Numbered from the stretch's first letter, positions 24,614-33,875 are shown. The stretch is DNA of 64,000 bases from Shinella sp. SUS2 (GCF_001262505.1 NZ_KQ410732.1:300095-364094), one strand, 5' to 3'. Translations and numbers: made by a program. The notes: generated by a model not told the origin, from the letters alone.

Positions 24614-24645
24614 GGAGCGTGCCATGCGGCAACATGGCACGCTCC
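24614..24645 (-). terminator. Strong hairpin terminator after the glutaredoxin-MauE gene
   Basis: A perfect 13-bp inverted repeat (GGAGCGTGCCATG / CATGGCACGCTCC) with a 6-nt loop starts 8 nt after the stop at 24654. It has only a short T pair after it, so it may also act as an mRNA end stabiliser. Confidence 0.7.
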
Positions 24646-24653
24646 CCGGCAGA

Positions 24654-25436
24654 CTACATGGCGTGACCACCGACATAACCGAGGCTGGCTGCCGCCATCC
24701 AGACCGCCATGGCGATCATCATCAGGTTCTCCGTCAGCGAGATGAAACCGAGCGGCACGTTGCTGGAGCCGCCGACGCAGGCGCATTTCAGTTCACGCTT
24801 CTCGATATAGACCGCCTTGAAGACCGACACGGCGCCGATCGTGCCGATGAAGAGCGCGATCGGGATCGACAGCCCGTTGAGCGCGCCCGCCACCATCAGG
24901 ATGCCGGCAAGACCCTCGGCATAGGGATAGATGTAGCTGTAGGGCACCCAGCGCTTGGCGAGCAGGTCGTAATTGAGGAACATGGTCGCAAAACTCTCGA
25001 CATTCTGCAGCTTCAGCATGGCGAGAGCGACCATCGAGAAGGCGATGAACCATTCCGCGGCCCTGAGGGTGAAGGGCGTGCCGCTGACAGCGTAGCTTGC
25101 GGCCATTGCCATCAGCGCCGTCAGGGCGAAGAGCACGATGACGGGGCGGTAGGTGGTGGCCTTCGGATCGACGACGGGCTTGCCGAGATAGCGCCTCAGG
25201 TCGTCGTAGCCGCCGACGCGCACGTCGTCGATGAAAACCTGCGGGGTGGTGGGAACGGCGTGTTTCGCCTTGAAGGCGTCTGTTTCTCCGCGGCTCGTCA
25301 GGTGGCGGTCGTCGACCTCGTAGCCCGAGCGCTTCAGCAGGTCCTTCGCCTTCAGGCCATAGGGGCAGGTGTGGCCGGGCATCACCATGCGATAGAGGAT
25401 GGCCGTGCGGCCGGCCTGATCGTTTCTGTCCAACAT
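24654..25436 (-). CDS. Glutaredoxin-MauE/DoxX membrane fusion protein
   Basis: 260 residues. The N-terminal 85 residues form a glutaredoxin domain with a monothiol-type CPYG (C24) and the TTPQVFIDD cis-Pro motif near residue 70. The rest is a MauE/DoxX-like membrane domain with four or more helices; near the C-terminus it has a Cys pair (KCACVGG). MauE proteins are linked to disulfide handling in the periplasm. ATG at 25436 has AGGAGA 7 nt upstream. It is divergent from a MerR regulator and is driven by a promoter that MerR-type proteins control, so it is probably induced by a metal or thiol stress. Confidence 0.85.
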   Translation of the reverse strand: MLDRNDQAGRTAILYRMVMPGHTCPYGLKAKDLLKRSGYEVDDRHLTSRGETDAFKAKHAVPTTPQVFIDDVRVGGYDDLRRYLGKPVVDPKATTYRPVIVLFALTALMAMAASYAVSGTPFTLRAAEWFIAFSMVALAMLKLQNVESFATMFLNYDLLAKRWVPYSYIYPYAEGLAGILMVAGALNGLSIPIALFIGTIGAVSVFKAVYIEKRELKCACVGGSSNVPLGFISLTENLMMIAMAVWMAAASLGYVGGHAM

Positions 25437-25471
25437 CTCACGTCTCCTGTCTTGTGAAATCGTTGGCAGGA

Positions 25472-25502
25472 CTATAAGTTCCGTACCATGGTACGGAGTC
25501 AA
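25472..25502 (-). promoter_or_regulatory. MerR-type promoter with 16-bp palindrome
   Basis: Minus strand: -35 TTGACT (25497-25502), 19-nt spacer, -10 TTATAG (25472-25477). The spacer contains the perfect palindrome CCGTACCATGGTACGG (25481-25496). A 19-nt spacer with a central dyad is the diagnostic layout of promoters that MerR proteins activate by DNA twisting. A divergent merR -10 (TATAAG, 25473-25478) overlaps on the plus strand. Confidence 0.88.
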
Positions 25503-25892
25503 GCCCCTGATGAACTGACGATCGGAAAACTTGCGGCGGCAGGCAATGTCGGCGTGGAGACCGTGCGTTTCTACCAGCGCAGGGGATTGCTCGCGACGCC
25601 CAGACGCCTCGACGGTATCCGTCGATACGGGCCGGCCGATGTCAGCCGTTTGCGGTTCATCCGGCAGGCGCAGGCCGCCGGCTTCACGCTGGAGGAAATC
25701 CGCCAGCTGCTCGCACTCGATTCCGGCGAGGACAGGGCGGCAGTGCGCGTCCTGGCGGCGAAGCGCCTTGCAGAACTGGAGGCCCGGATGGCGGAGCTTC
25801 AGGAGGCACGGCTGTCGCTGCAGAAGCTTGTCTCGGAATGTGCGGTCGGCAAGACCGGCCCCTGTCCCATCCTGAAATCCTTCAAGGCCTGA
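25488..25892 (+). CDS. MerR family regulator
   Basis: 134 residues. An N-terminal winged helix (LTIGKLAAAGNVGVETVRFYQRRGLL) precedes the dimer helix and a C-terminal metal loop with C118 and C126 (SECAVGKTGPCP), spaced like C117 and C126 of mercury MerR. The third mercury ligand, a Cys near residue 82 in the EDG segment, is absent here; the segment reads LDSGEDRAAV. So it is MerR-like but probably senses something other than mercury. The ATG at 25488 lies inside the operator palindrome and about 10 nt from the putative -10, so the mRNA is likely leaderless. Targets: itself and the glutaredoxin-MauE gene. Confidence 0.85.
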   Translation: MVRSQAPDELTIGKLAAAGNVGVETVRFYQRRGLLATPRRLDGIRRYGPADVSRLRFIRQAQAAGFTLEEIRQLLALDSGEDRAAVRVLAAKRLAELEARMAELQEARLSLQKLVSECAVGKTGPCPILKSFKA

Positions 25893-26039
25893 GCAGTCAG
25901 CCGCTCGGACGACCGGTTTACCCGTGGCTGCCCCGGCTGGGGCCGTATGTTTTCAATCCTGTTTTTCGAATTTTCTTCTGCGGAGAGGTGACCGCGGCGG
26001 CGCATGCCTTCCTGTGTGCAGAAATGGGCATCTGGAAAA

Positions 26040-26086
26040 TTTGTAACATATATTGACGATATTATAACGACGCTATACGTTACAAA
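26040..26086 (+). promoter_or_regulatory. Promoter and dyad operator of the alditol operon
   Basis: A perfect inverted repeat TTTGTAAC (26040-26047) / GTTACAAA (26079-26086), 31 nt apart, encloses an A/T-rich stretch with TTGACG (26053-26058) and TATACG (26074-26079, 15 nt away) as candidate -35/-10. The binding-protein ATG is 38 nt downstream. The DeoR protein of the same operon is the plausible ligand-controlled binder; two separated half-sites fit DeoR looping or tetramers. Confidence 0.55.
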
Positions 26087-26123
26087 TAGCGCTGGACGAA
26101 GAGGCGCATTCGGAGGAGAATCC

Positions 26124-27242
26124 ATGAAAACCAGGACTTTGCTGGCAGGTCTGTCAGCGATGACGATCGCCCTTTCTCTGTCCACCGCCGCCGTGGCGAA
26201 GGACAGCTATCGCGTTGCCGTGATCCGGTGGGAGCCGAACGACATCTATTTCAACGGCGTGCAGCTCGGGCAGGAGATCGAGAGGAAGCGCATCGAGGAA
26301 AAGGATGGCGTGAAGATCGAGTTCACGGTGTTCGGCGCCAATGACGTGAGTGCGCAACGCAATGCGCTCGACGCGCAGATCGCCCGCGGCGTCGATGGCG
26401 TGCTCCTGGTTCCGTGGCGCGGCGAGGCGATGATCAAGGTGGTCGAGGACCTCGCCGCCAAGAACGTTCCGGTCGTCGTTTCCAATGCCTTCGTGCCGAA
26501 GTCCAAGTCGACCTTCGTCGCCTTCGACAACGAGACGGCCGGCCGCAAGGGCGGCGAGGCGATCGTGAACTGGCTCGACAAGAACCGAGGCGAGAGCTGG
26601 CGCAAGCAAGAGGGCGTGATCATCGAGCTGCGCTGCATCATCACCGCATCCTTCGACATCGGCCGCAGCGCCGGCTATCATTCGGCCTTCGATCCGATCG
26701 TCAAGGACAACCCGAACATCAAGATCGAATCCCATGAGGCGGGCTGCGACGGGTCCAAGGCCCGCAAGGTCGTCGACGACATGATCTCGCGTTACGGCAA
26801 GGACAAGATCCTTGCGGTCGCCAGCATCGACGGCACGATGGGTATCGGCGGTGCGATTCCGGCCTTCGGGGCGCAGGATATGCTGAAGAAGTCGGACGAT
26901 CCGGCGCATATCCCGGTCGCGACGATCGACGGCACGCAGCCGGAACTCGCAGCGGTGGAGAAGGGCGATCTCACCCACGTCTCGGTGCAGCCGGCGACGG
27001 GCGAGGGCATCGTCTCCATGCGTCTGCTCTACGACATGATGAAGAGCGGCAAGCTTCTCGACAAGTCGGCTTCCGCCGGTACCTTCCCCATCGAGGGCGA
27101 GGAGCTCTGGGCGCCGGTCGAGATCGTGCCCTCCGAGGCCTTCGACGGCGACTGGTACAAGATCCAGGCCTATTCCGTACCGGAAGACGTGCCGGCGGCC
27201 GACGCCCGCAACTGGGCGAACCAGATGAAGGCCGCGAACTGA
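26124..27242 (+). CDS. ABC sugar/alditol-binding protein (RbsB/periplasmic-binding-1 type)
   Basis: 372 residues. A signal peptide (LLAGLSAMTIALSLSTAAVA) precedes a type-1 periplasmic-binding fold: VDGVLLVPWRGEAMIKVV near residue 100, NVPVVVSNAF, and DGTMGIGGAI. The substrate is probably a small polyol or pentose given the operon. GGAGGAGAA lies 3 nt before the ATG at 26124. The longer frame upstream runs through the promoter and is not used. A 9-bp hairpin follows the gene. Confidence 0.92.
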   Translation: MKTRTLLAGLSAMTIALSLSTAAVAKDSYRVAVIRWEPNDIYFNGVQLGQEIERKRIEEKDGVKIEFTVFGANDVSAQRNALDAQIARGVDGVLLVPWRGEAMIKVVEDLAAKNVPVVVSNAFVPKSKSTFVAFDNETAGRKGGEAIVNWLDKNRGESWRKQEGVIIELRCIITASFDIGRSAGYHSAFDPIVKDNPNIKIESHEAGCDGSKARKVVDDMISRYGKDKILAVASIDGTMGIGGAIPAFGAQDMLKKSDDPAHIPVATIDGTQPELAAVEKGDLTHVSVQPATGEGIVSMRLLYDMMKSGKLLDKSASAGTFPIEGEELWAPVEIVPSEAFDGDWYKIQAYSVPEDVPAADARNWANQMKAAN

Positions 27243-27252
27243 TTGAGTGCCG

Positions 27253-27276
27253 GGCGGCGGCATGTCGGCCGCCGCC
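27253..27276 (+). other. Intercistronic hairpin after the binding-protein gene
   Basis: A 9-bp stem GGCGGCGGC / GCCGCCGCC with a 6-nt loop lies in the 59-nt gap before the ATPase gene, 10 nt after the stop. It lacks a T run and probably acts as an attenuator or stabiliser that lets the binding protein be made in excess. Confidence 0.65.
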
Positions 27277-27301
27277 TTCCTTCCCGACCACGAGTAGAAC
27301 C

Positions 27302-28852
27302 ATGATCCAATCCGCCGCCCTCCCGGCGACCGGGACGCCGTCCTATCGCCTTGCCGGGTTGACCAAGAGCTTCCCGGGCCTCACCGCCGTCGCGGATGTC
27401 GATCTTTCCGTGCGCCGCGGTGAGATCCACGGCATCATCGGCCGCAACGGTGCCGGCAAGTCCGTGCTGATGAGCCTGATTTCCGGCGCGCAACAGGCGA
27501 CGTCGGGCACGATCGAAATCGGCGGCGCGCCTGTCGCCATCGCCGACTACAATCCCGTGCGTGCCCACGGGATCGGCGTTTCGCTCGTGCCGCAGGAGCC
27601 GAAATTCGCGCCGCGCCTGTCCGTCGTCGACAACATGTTCATGGGCCAGCCGCTGACCCGCAGGCTCGGCTTCCTGCGCCGTGCCGACATGCGACGCAAG
27701 GCCGTCGAGGTTGCCGAGGCCGTCGGGCTTTCCATCGACCCGGACGCGCTGATGCTGACGCTGCCCATCGAGAGCCAGCAATTGCTTGCCTTCGGCAAGG
27801 CGCAGTTCATCGACGAGGCGAAGGTCATCCTGCTGGACGAGATCACCGCTTCGCTCTCGCGCGAGCGCAAGACGATGCTGCTGTCGCTGCTGCGCGATCT
27901 CGTGCGCCGCCATCCCGACCGGTCCTACACGCTGATCTCGCACCACGTTTCCGAGATCATGGAATTCTGTGACCGCGTCACGGTCATGCGCGATGCCCGC
28001 GCCGTCGCCACGCTCGACGTCGCCACCACCACCGGTGCGGAACTCGCCAACTGGATCGTCGGCGACATTCCCGTGATGAGCCTTGATGGCCTCGCGCGCG
28101 CCGTGCCGGAAGATCAGTCGCGCCCCATTGCCCGCATTTCCGGCCTCACCCGTCGCGGTGTCTTCGAGGACGTCACGCTGTCGCTCGGCACGGGCGATGT
28201 CATCGGTTTTGCCGGGCTGGACGGGTCCGGCAAGGACGAGGCGGCCGAAGCCCTGTTCGGCCTCGGCGTGCTTGACGCCGGAACCTTCGAGATGGAGGGC
28301 AGGGCGCTGCATCTTGCATCGCCCGGCGAAGCGATGAAGCACCGTATCGCGCTGCTGCCGAAACATCGCGAGCGCCAGGCCGTCATCCAGGGCCGCTCGA
28401 TTGCCGAAAACACGCTGATTTCCAGCTACCGCCAGTTCTCCACCGCGCTCGGCCTGATCGATAGCCGCCGCGCCCGTCAGGTGACGGCCGACAAGATCGT
28501 CGAGTTCAAGGTCAAGGCCAAGGGGCCGGAGATCGGTATGAGCGGCCTTTCCGGCGGCAACAAGCAGAAGGTTCTGATCGCGCGCCTGACGCTGAACGCG
28601 CCGCGCCTGCTCATCCTCAACGAACCGACACGCGGCGTCGATCTCGCCACGAAACCCGAAATCCTCAAGGCGATCCGCACCGATCTGTCGCGCGACAGTG
28701 CGGTGATCATGCTGACGGAGAGCGAGGAGGAGATGATTACGGTCTGCGACCGCATCTATGTCTTCTTCCGTGGCCGCATTATCGCCGTCCTCAAACGCGG
28801 TGAGGAGAACTTCACCGTCTCCGCGCTCTACAAGACCATTCAAGGAGTTTGA
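27302..28852 (+). CDS. ABC sugar transporter ATPase, duplicated (RbsA type)
   Basis: 516 residues with two ATPase halves. The first has Walker A GRNGAGKS near residue 48 but a degenerate signature (LPIESQQLLAFGKA) and Walker B VILLDEITASLS. The second has a degenerate P-loop (GLDGSGKDEA) and a good signature LSGGNKQKVLIARL with LLILNEPTRGVD. Such asymmetric halves are normal in RbsA/AraG/XylG proteins. It powers the 28856-29827 permease. Confidence 0.92.
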   Translation: MIQSAALPATGTPSYRLAGLTKSFPGLTAVADVDLSVRRGEIHGIIGRNGAGKSVLMSLISGAQQATSGTIEIGGAPVAIADYNPVRAHGIGVSLVPQEPKFAPRLSVVDNMFMGQPLTRRLGFLRRADMRRKAVEVAEAVGLSIDPDALMLTLPIESQQLLAFGKAQFIDEAKVILLDEITASLSRERKTMLLSLLRDLVRRHPDRSYTLISHHVSEIMEFCDRVTVMRDARAVATLDVATTTGAELANWIVGDIPVMSLDGLARAVPEDQSRPIARISGLTRRGVFEDVTLSLGTGDVIGFAGLDGSGKDEAAEALFGLGVLDAGTFEMEGRALHLASPGEAMKHRIALLPKHRERQAVIQGRSIAENTLISSYRQFSTALGLIDSRRARQVTADKIVEFKVKAKGPEIGMSGLSGGNKQKVLIARLTLNAPRLLILNEPTRGVDLATKPEILKAIRTDLSRDSAVIMLTESEEEMITVCDRIYVFFRGRIIAVLKRGEENFTVSALYKTIQGV

Positions 28853-28855
28853 ACG

Positions 28856-29827
28856 ATGTCCAGCACAGTCCGGCTGTTCTCCCGTCTGATGGAGCGCCAC
28901 CTCATCTGGGCGCTGCTTGCCGTTCTCGTCGCCGTCGGGCTCACTGTTCCCGGTTTCGCCTCGCTGCAGAACATCACCAACGTGCTCTGGGCGGCAGCGC
29001 CGCTCGGCTGCATGGTGCTCGGCCTCTTCCTCGTCCTGCTCATCAAGGAGGTCGATCTCTCGCTGGAATCGAGCTTTGCCTTTGCGCCGGCCGTTGCCAT
29101 CGTGGCGATGACGGTCTGGGCGCCTGATGTGGTCCATCCCGTTCTCGCCGTCATCCTGACGCCGGTCGTTGGCCTGCTTGTCGGCCTTGCAGCAGGCGCC
29201 TTCGCGGTAAACCTGCGCGTCAACGCCTTCCTCGTGACGCTCGCGACGCTGCTCGTGATGCGCGGTGCCGTGGTCTTCCTCATTCCCGAGGGTGTCTACT
29301 ACCTGCCAGCCGAGTATACCTATCTCGGCGAAGCACGCTGGTTCGGCATTCCGGTTGCGATCTTCGTCTGGCTCGTGCTCTACGGCGTTGCCTATATCTT
29401 CATGGAGCGCCATCGCATCGGCAAGGAGATCTACGCCATCGGCAACAACGAGGAAGCCGCCTTCCTTGCCGGTGTAAAGGTGCACCGCACGAAAATCCTC
29501 TGCTTCGGCATTGCCGGCCTTGCCGCCGCCGTCGGCGGCCTCCTGGAAGTCGGGCGCCTGCAATCGGTCGTCGCCGATCTCGGCGAAGGTGACATCCTCA
29601 TGGTCTTCGCCGGCACCATTCTCGGCGGCACCAGCCTTAATGGCGGCATCGGGCGGCTTTCGGGCGTGTTCGGCGCGGTCATCGTCATCGCCATCATCGA
29701 GAACCTGATGAACCTCACCGGCATCGAGCCCTCGATCCGGCAGATGGTCTTCGGTTGCGTGCTGCTTGTCGCGATCTATCTTGCCAGCCTGCAGGACCGT
29801 TTCGCCCTGCATGCAAGCCGGAACTGA
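28856..29827 (+). CDS. ABC sugar transporter permease (RbsC type)
   Basis: 323 residues with about 9-10 hydrophobic helices. The NPEASRLAGV-type loop of RbsC/AraH permeases appears here as NNEEAAFLAGVKVHRTKI near residue 200. AAGGAG lies 9 nt upstream of the ATG. It follows the ATPase by 3 nt and forms the channel of the alditol importer. Confidence 0.92.
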   Translation: MSSTVRLFSRLMERHLIWALLAVLVAVGLTVPGFASLQNITNVLWAAAPLGCMVLGLFLVLLIKEVDLSLESSFAFAPAVAIVAMTVWAPDVVHPVLAVILTPVVGLLVGLAAGAFAVNLRVNAFLVTLATLLVMRGAVVFLIPEGVYYLPAEYTYLGEARWFGIPVAIFVWLVLYGVAYIFMERHRIGKEIYAIGNNEEAAFLAGVKVHRTKILCFGIAGLAAAVGGLLEVGRLQSVVADLGEGDILMVFAGTILGGTSLNGGIGRLSGVFGAVIVIAIIENLMNLTGIEPSIRQMVFGCVLLVAIYLASLQDRFALHASRN

Positions 29828-29839
29828 CGGGAGAGAACG

Positions 29840-31375
29840 ATGGCGCTGCTTCTGGGCATCGATAATGGCCTCACGGTCACCAAGGCGGTGATTTTCGAGG
29901 AGGACGGCACGCCGGTCGCCGTCGCGCGGCGGCGGGTGCCGCAGTCTTTCCCCGAGCCGCGCCATGTCGAGCGCGATATGGCGGGCCTGTGGACCGCGAC
30001 CGCCGAGGCGATCCGCGAGGCGATCGAGAAGAGCGGCCGGCCGGCCGGCGACATCAAGGCCATCGCGGCCACCGCCCATGGCGACGGCCTCTACCTGCTC
30101 GACGGTGACAAGCGCCCGCTCGGCGCCGGCATCCTCTCGCTCGACAGCCGCGCCGGCGGGATCGTCGATGCGTGGGAGAAGGACGGCGTGGCGCGACGCG
30201 CGCTGGAGCTGACCGGCCAGACCGCCCACGCCTCGGCGCCCTCGGCCCTGCTTGCCCATATCCGGCAGCACGAGCCGGAGCGCTACCGCGCCATCGGCCA
30301 TGTCTTCACCTGCAAGGACTGGCTGCGCTTCTGCCTGACCGGTGTCGTCGGCACCGATCTGACCGAGGCGAGCACGAGCTTCACCAATGTGCGCACGCAG
30401 GCCTTCGACAGGGCGGCGCTGGAGGTCTTCGGCCTCGGCGACCTCTGGCCGGCCCTTCCACCCGTTGCGCGGCCGGATGAGATCATGGGTACGGTAACGC
30501 GCGACGCGGCGGCAGCGACCGGCCTCCTCAAGGGCACGCCCGTTGCCGCCGGCCTGCACGACGTGACGGCCTCGGCGCTCGGCATCGGCGGCCATGCGCC
30601 GGGTCTGCTGGCGGTCGTCGCCGGGACCTATTCGATCAACGAGCTGGTCACCGAGGAACCGATGGCCGATCCGCGCTGGTTCTGCCGCAACGGCATCCGC
30701 AAGGGCTGGTGGAATTCCATGGCCATCTCCCCGGCCTCCACCGCGAACTACGACTGGTTCCTCGACAATTTCTGCCGCGACCTTTCGGAAAGGGCCGAGC
30801 ACGAGGCGACCGACATCCATACGCTGCTGCAGCCGGAACTTGCGCGGGCGCTGGGAAAGCCGTCGGACATCGCCTTCCATCCCTTCCTCTTCGGCTCGCC
30901 CTTCGGCAGCGGTGCAAGCGCCGGCTTCTTTGGCATGCACGGCTGGCACGAGCGCGGCGACCTTCTGAAGGCCGTGCTGGAAGGCATCGTCTTCAATCAC
31001 AAGCTCCACATCGACGACCTCCTGTCGCGCGTGCCGGTGGAGCGCATGCGCATCAGCGGCGGTGGCGCGCGCAGCCCGGTTCTGGCGCAGATGTTCGCCG
31101 ACGCGACGGGGCTCGCCGTCGACGTTTCCTCCGCCGACGAGGCGGCCGCCTGGGGCGCGGCGCTCGTCGCCGGTACTGCGGTCGGGCTCTATGCGAGCCC
31201 GGAAACCGGCGCGGCGGCGACGACCCGTATCCTGCGTTCCTACCAGCCGGATGCGGTGCGCAGCGCCCGGCTTGCCGAGCGCTACAATCTCTATAGACAG
31301 CTTGCGGACGGGATGGCGCCCCACTGGCGGGCCATCGAGGATCTCGCAAAACGGTCAAGGGGAGTGGACGGATGA
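29840..31375 (+). CDS. FGGY-family carbohydrate kinase (alditol kinase candidate)
   Basis: 511 residues. It begins LLLGIDNGLTVTKAVIFEED (phosphate 1 motif with Asn in place of the usual Gly/Gln), followed by ATAHGDGLYLLD. The nucleotide-binding half carries VVAGTYSINE and ISGGGARSP (around residue 405). FGGY kinases phosphorylate pentuloses, glycerol, erythritol and related polyols. A GlpD-like dehydrogenase two genes downstream fits a kinase-then-dehydrogenase route as in erythritol use. GGGAG lies 7 nt before the ATG; the stop overlaps the deoR start (ATGA). Confidence 0.88.
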   Translation: MALLLGIDNGLTVTKAVIFEEDGTPVAVARRRVPQSFPEPRHVERDMAGLWTATAEAIREAIEKSGRPAGDIKAIAATAHGDGLYLLDGDKRPLGAGILSLDSRAGGIVDAWEKDGVARRALELTGQTAHASAPSALLAHIRQHEPERYRAIGHVFTCKDWLRFCLTGVVGTDLTEASTSFTNVRTQAFDRAALEVFGLGDLWPALPPVARPDEIMGTVTRDAAAATGLLKGTPVAAGLHDVTASALGIGGHAPGLLAVVAGTYSINELVTEEPMADPRWFCRNGIRKGWWNSMAISPASTANYDWFLDNFCRDLSERAEHEATDIHTLLQPELARALGKPSDIAFHPFLFGSPFGSGASAGFFGMHGWHERGDLLKAVLEGIVFNHKLHIDDLLSRVPVERMRISGGGARSPVLAQMFADATGLAVDVSSADEAAAWGAALVAGTAVGLYASPETGAAATTRILRSYQPDAVRSARLAERYNLYRQLADGMAPHWRAIEDLAKRSRGVDG

Positions 31376-32148
31376 AGGCGGAAGCACGGCGCGAGGAGAT
31401 TGCCGACTACATCATGAGGGCCGGCCAGGCGCGCATCGAGGATCTCGTCGAGCATTTCGGCGTGTCGCGCATGACCATTCACCGGCATATCGACGCGCTC
31501 GCCCAGCAGGGTGTGCTGCGTAAGCTGCACGGCATGGTCACAGTCCAGCCTTCCGGTCTTTACGAAAGCACGTTCCGCTACCGCGAGACGGTGGGCAAGG
31601 GGGAGAAGGAAGCGCTCGCCCGCGCCGCCATGGCCTATGTCGAGGCCGGACAGGCCGTGATGCTCGACGATTCTTCCACGGCCTGCGCACTTGCGGACCT
31701 CCTGCCGGAGGCCCATCCGCTCACCGTCATCACGAACAGCTACATTTCGGCGGGCAAGCTGATCGAGGCCGAGGAAGTGGAACTGATCAGCCTCGGCGGC
31801 AAGTACCACCGCAACTACAACGCCTATATCGGCATCACCTGTGAGAAGGCGGTATCAAGCCTTCGGGCGAACGTTCTCTTCTGTTCCGCCTCTGCCATCG
31901 ACGGCGTGACGGCGTTCATCCAGGACGCGCAGGTCACCAAGGTCAAGCAGGCGATGATGGCCTCGTCGAGCCGCAAGATCCTGCTCGTTGATTCCTCGAA
32001 ATTCGGCAAGGTCGCCCTCAACGTGCTGAGCGATCTGACCGCCTTCGACGTCGTACTGACGACGGACCGGGTCGACGAAGCGGTGAGGGCGCGTCTGAAA
32101 GACGCCGGCGTCAAACTCGAAATCGTGAAAATGGGCAAGAGTACATGA
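31372..32148 (+). CDS. DeoR family transcriptional regulator
   Basis: 258 residues. The winged helix (REEIADYIMRAGQARIEDLVEHFGVSRMTIHRHIDALAQQG) is followed by a DeoR sensor domain with the DDSSTACALADLL phosphosugar-binding loop near residue 95 and LISLGGKYHRNY near 140. DeoR proteins of this type respond to a phosphosugar made by the pathway. It lies in the middle of the operon, coupled by 4-nt overlaps on both sides, and is the likely binder of the TTTGTAAC/GTTACAAA site at 26040-26086. Confidence 0.9.
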   Translation: MKAEARREEIADYIMRAGQARIEDLVEHFGVSRMTIHRHIDALAQQGVLRKLHGMVTVQPSGLYESTFRYRETVGKGEKEALARAAMAYVEAGQAVMLDDSSTACALADLLPEAHPLTVITNSYISAGKLIEAEEVELISLGGKYHRNYNAYIGITCEKAVSSLRANVLFCSASAIDGVTAFIQDAQVTKVKQAMMASSSRKILLVDSSKFGKVALNVLSDLTAFDVVLTTDRVDEAVRARLKDAGVKLEIVKMGKST

Positions 32149-33875
32149 ATGCGACAGCAGCAGGCGCCGCCGCCTTTCCCGGCGGCATGGGCGAACGGAT
32201 GGCGGCGATGGCGGCGCGCGGCACGGTCGACGTTCTCATCGTCGGGGCAGGTGTCAACGGCGCGGGCCTTTTCCGCGACCTGACGGCCCAGGGGCTCGAC
32301 TGCCTGCTGATCGAGAAGAACGATTATGCCGCCGGCACCAGCGCGGCGCCCTCCCGTCTCATCCACGGCGGGCTGAAATATCTCGAGACGGGCGAGTTCC
32401 GCCTCGTCGCGCAGTCGACGCTGGAGCGCAACCTGCTGCTCGCCAATGCGCCGCACTACGTCAAGCCGCTGCCGACGCTGATCCCGATCTTCTCCTGGAC
32501 GAAGGGTATCGGTGCGGCGCTGCGCACGCTGTTCGGCTCGAAGAGCGCCCCCCGCAGCCGCGGCGCGCTGCTCGTCAAGATCGGCCTGATGCTCTACGAT
32601 TTCTATGGCGCGCGCCACCGCGTCATGCCGCGCCATTCGACGGCAAGCCGGGCCGCCTCGCTGCGCGATCTGCCGGCGCTGACGCCCGACATCGTGGCGA
32701 CGGGCACCTATTACGACGCCACCGTCACCCATCCCGAGCGCCTGATCCTCGAACTCGTACGCGACGGCCTTGCCGACAGCCCGCGGTCCGCGGCGCTCAA
32801 CCATGTCCGGCTGGAACGCGCCGCGGACGGCGCTCTGACGGTCAGAAGCCTCACCGGCGAGGCGGAGGCGACCGTACGGCCGAAGATCGTCGTCAATGCG
32901 GCCGGTCCCTGGATCGACGAGGTGAACGCCATCCTCGGCGAACCCTCGCGCATGATCGGCGGCACCAAGGGGTCGCATATTTTGCTCGACCATCCTGACC
33001 TGTTGAAGGAATTGAAGGGACGGATGATCTATTTCGAGGCGGATGACGGGCGCATCTGCCTGGTCTTCGAATATCTCGGCCGTGCCCTTGCCGGCTCGAC
33101 CGACATCAAGGCGGCCAATCCCGATACGGTGCGTTGCGAGCCCGACGAGGTGGAATACCTCCTCGAAAGCCTGCGCAGGCTCCTGCCGAAGCTTCGCTTC
33201 TCTCGCGACCAGATCGTCTATGTCTATAGCGGTATCCGCCCGCTGCCGGCTTCCGATGCGAAGGATCCGGGCCTCATCACCCGCGACCACGCGACGCCGG
33301 TCCTCGAACCCGCCGCCGGCCGGCCCTATCCGGTCTATTCGCTCGTCGGCGGCAAGTGGACGACCTTCCGGGGCTATGCGGAAGAAGTGGCGGACATGCT
33401 GATGAAGCGCCTTGGCGCAAGCCGCAAGGCTTCGACCCGAGACCTCGCCATCGGCGGGGGGCGTGACTATCCGAAGAACGAGGCGGGAAAGCAGGCGTGG
33501 ATTGCCGGTCTCGCACGGGAAACCGGGCTTGCGGAGAAGCGCGTCGGCGATCTCTTCGCCCACTACGGCACCACGGCGCGGGTCGTTGCGGCGCATGTCG
33601 CCGCGGTTCCGGCCGATGCGCCGCTTCCCGACGCTCCGGACTACAGCACCGGCGAGGTGGATTACGTGCTGCGCAACGAGCAGGTCGGCTCGCTGGCGGA
33701 CCTGGCCTTCCGTCGCACGACGCTTGCCGTGACCGGCCGTCTGACGGCGCGACTGGTCGAGGCGCTCGCCGTCCAGGCGGGCGAGACGTTCGGCTGGGAT
33801 GCGGCCCGCCGTGCCGATGAAATCGCCGCCGTTCGCGCGCGGCTGAAGACCTTCCATGGAGTTGATCTGACATGA
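32145..33875 (+). CDS. GlpD-like FAD-dependent alditol phosphate dehydrogenase
   Basis: 576 residues. The FAD motif VDVLIVGAGVNGAGLFRDL lies near residue 27, with SRLIHGGLKYLETGEF near 70, the usual signature of glycerol-3-phosphate dehydrogenase relatives. The C-terminal DAO_C domain is complete. Relatives such as EryB oxidise erythritol phosphate. With the FGGY kinase upstream it likely oxidises the phosphorylated alditol to a ketose phosphate at the membrane and passes electrons to quinone. The ATG overlaps the deoR stop by 4 nt; a further start at 32187 is possible. Confidence 0.88.
   Translation: MNATAAGAAAFPGGMGERMAAMAARGTVDVLIVGAGVNGAGLFRDLTAQGLDCLLIEKNDYAAGTSAAPSRLIHGGLKYLETGEFRLVAQSTLERNLLLANAPHYVKPLPTLIPIFSWTKGIGAALRTLFGSKSAPRSRGALLVKIGLMLYDFYGARHRVMPRHSTASRAASLRDLPALTPDIVATGTYYDATVTHPERLILELVRDGLADSPRSAALNHVRLERAADGALTVRSLTGEAEATVRPKIVVNAAGPWIDEVNAILGEPSRMIGGTKGSHILLDHPDLLKELKGRMIYFEADDGRICLVFEYLGRALAGSTDIKAANPDTVRCEPDEVEYLLESLRRLLPKLRFSRDQIVYVYSGIRPLPASDAKDPGLITRDHATPVLEPAAGRPYPVYSLVGGKWTTFRGYAEEVADMLMKRLGASRKASTRDLAIGGGRDYPKNEAGKQAWIAGLARETGLAEKRVGDLFAHYGTTARVVAAHVAAVPADAPLPDAPDYSTGEVDYVLRNEQVGSLADLAFRRTTLAVTGRLTARLVEALAVQAGETFGWDAARRADEIAAVRARLKTFHGVDLT

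Noticed and set aside
27170..31324. Minus-strand open frame of about 1380 codons
   Set aside because: It lies antisense to the alditol operon and is rich in Arg, Asp, Glu and His in the pattern typical of high-GC antisense frames. The plus-strand genes have clear families and ribosome sites.
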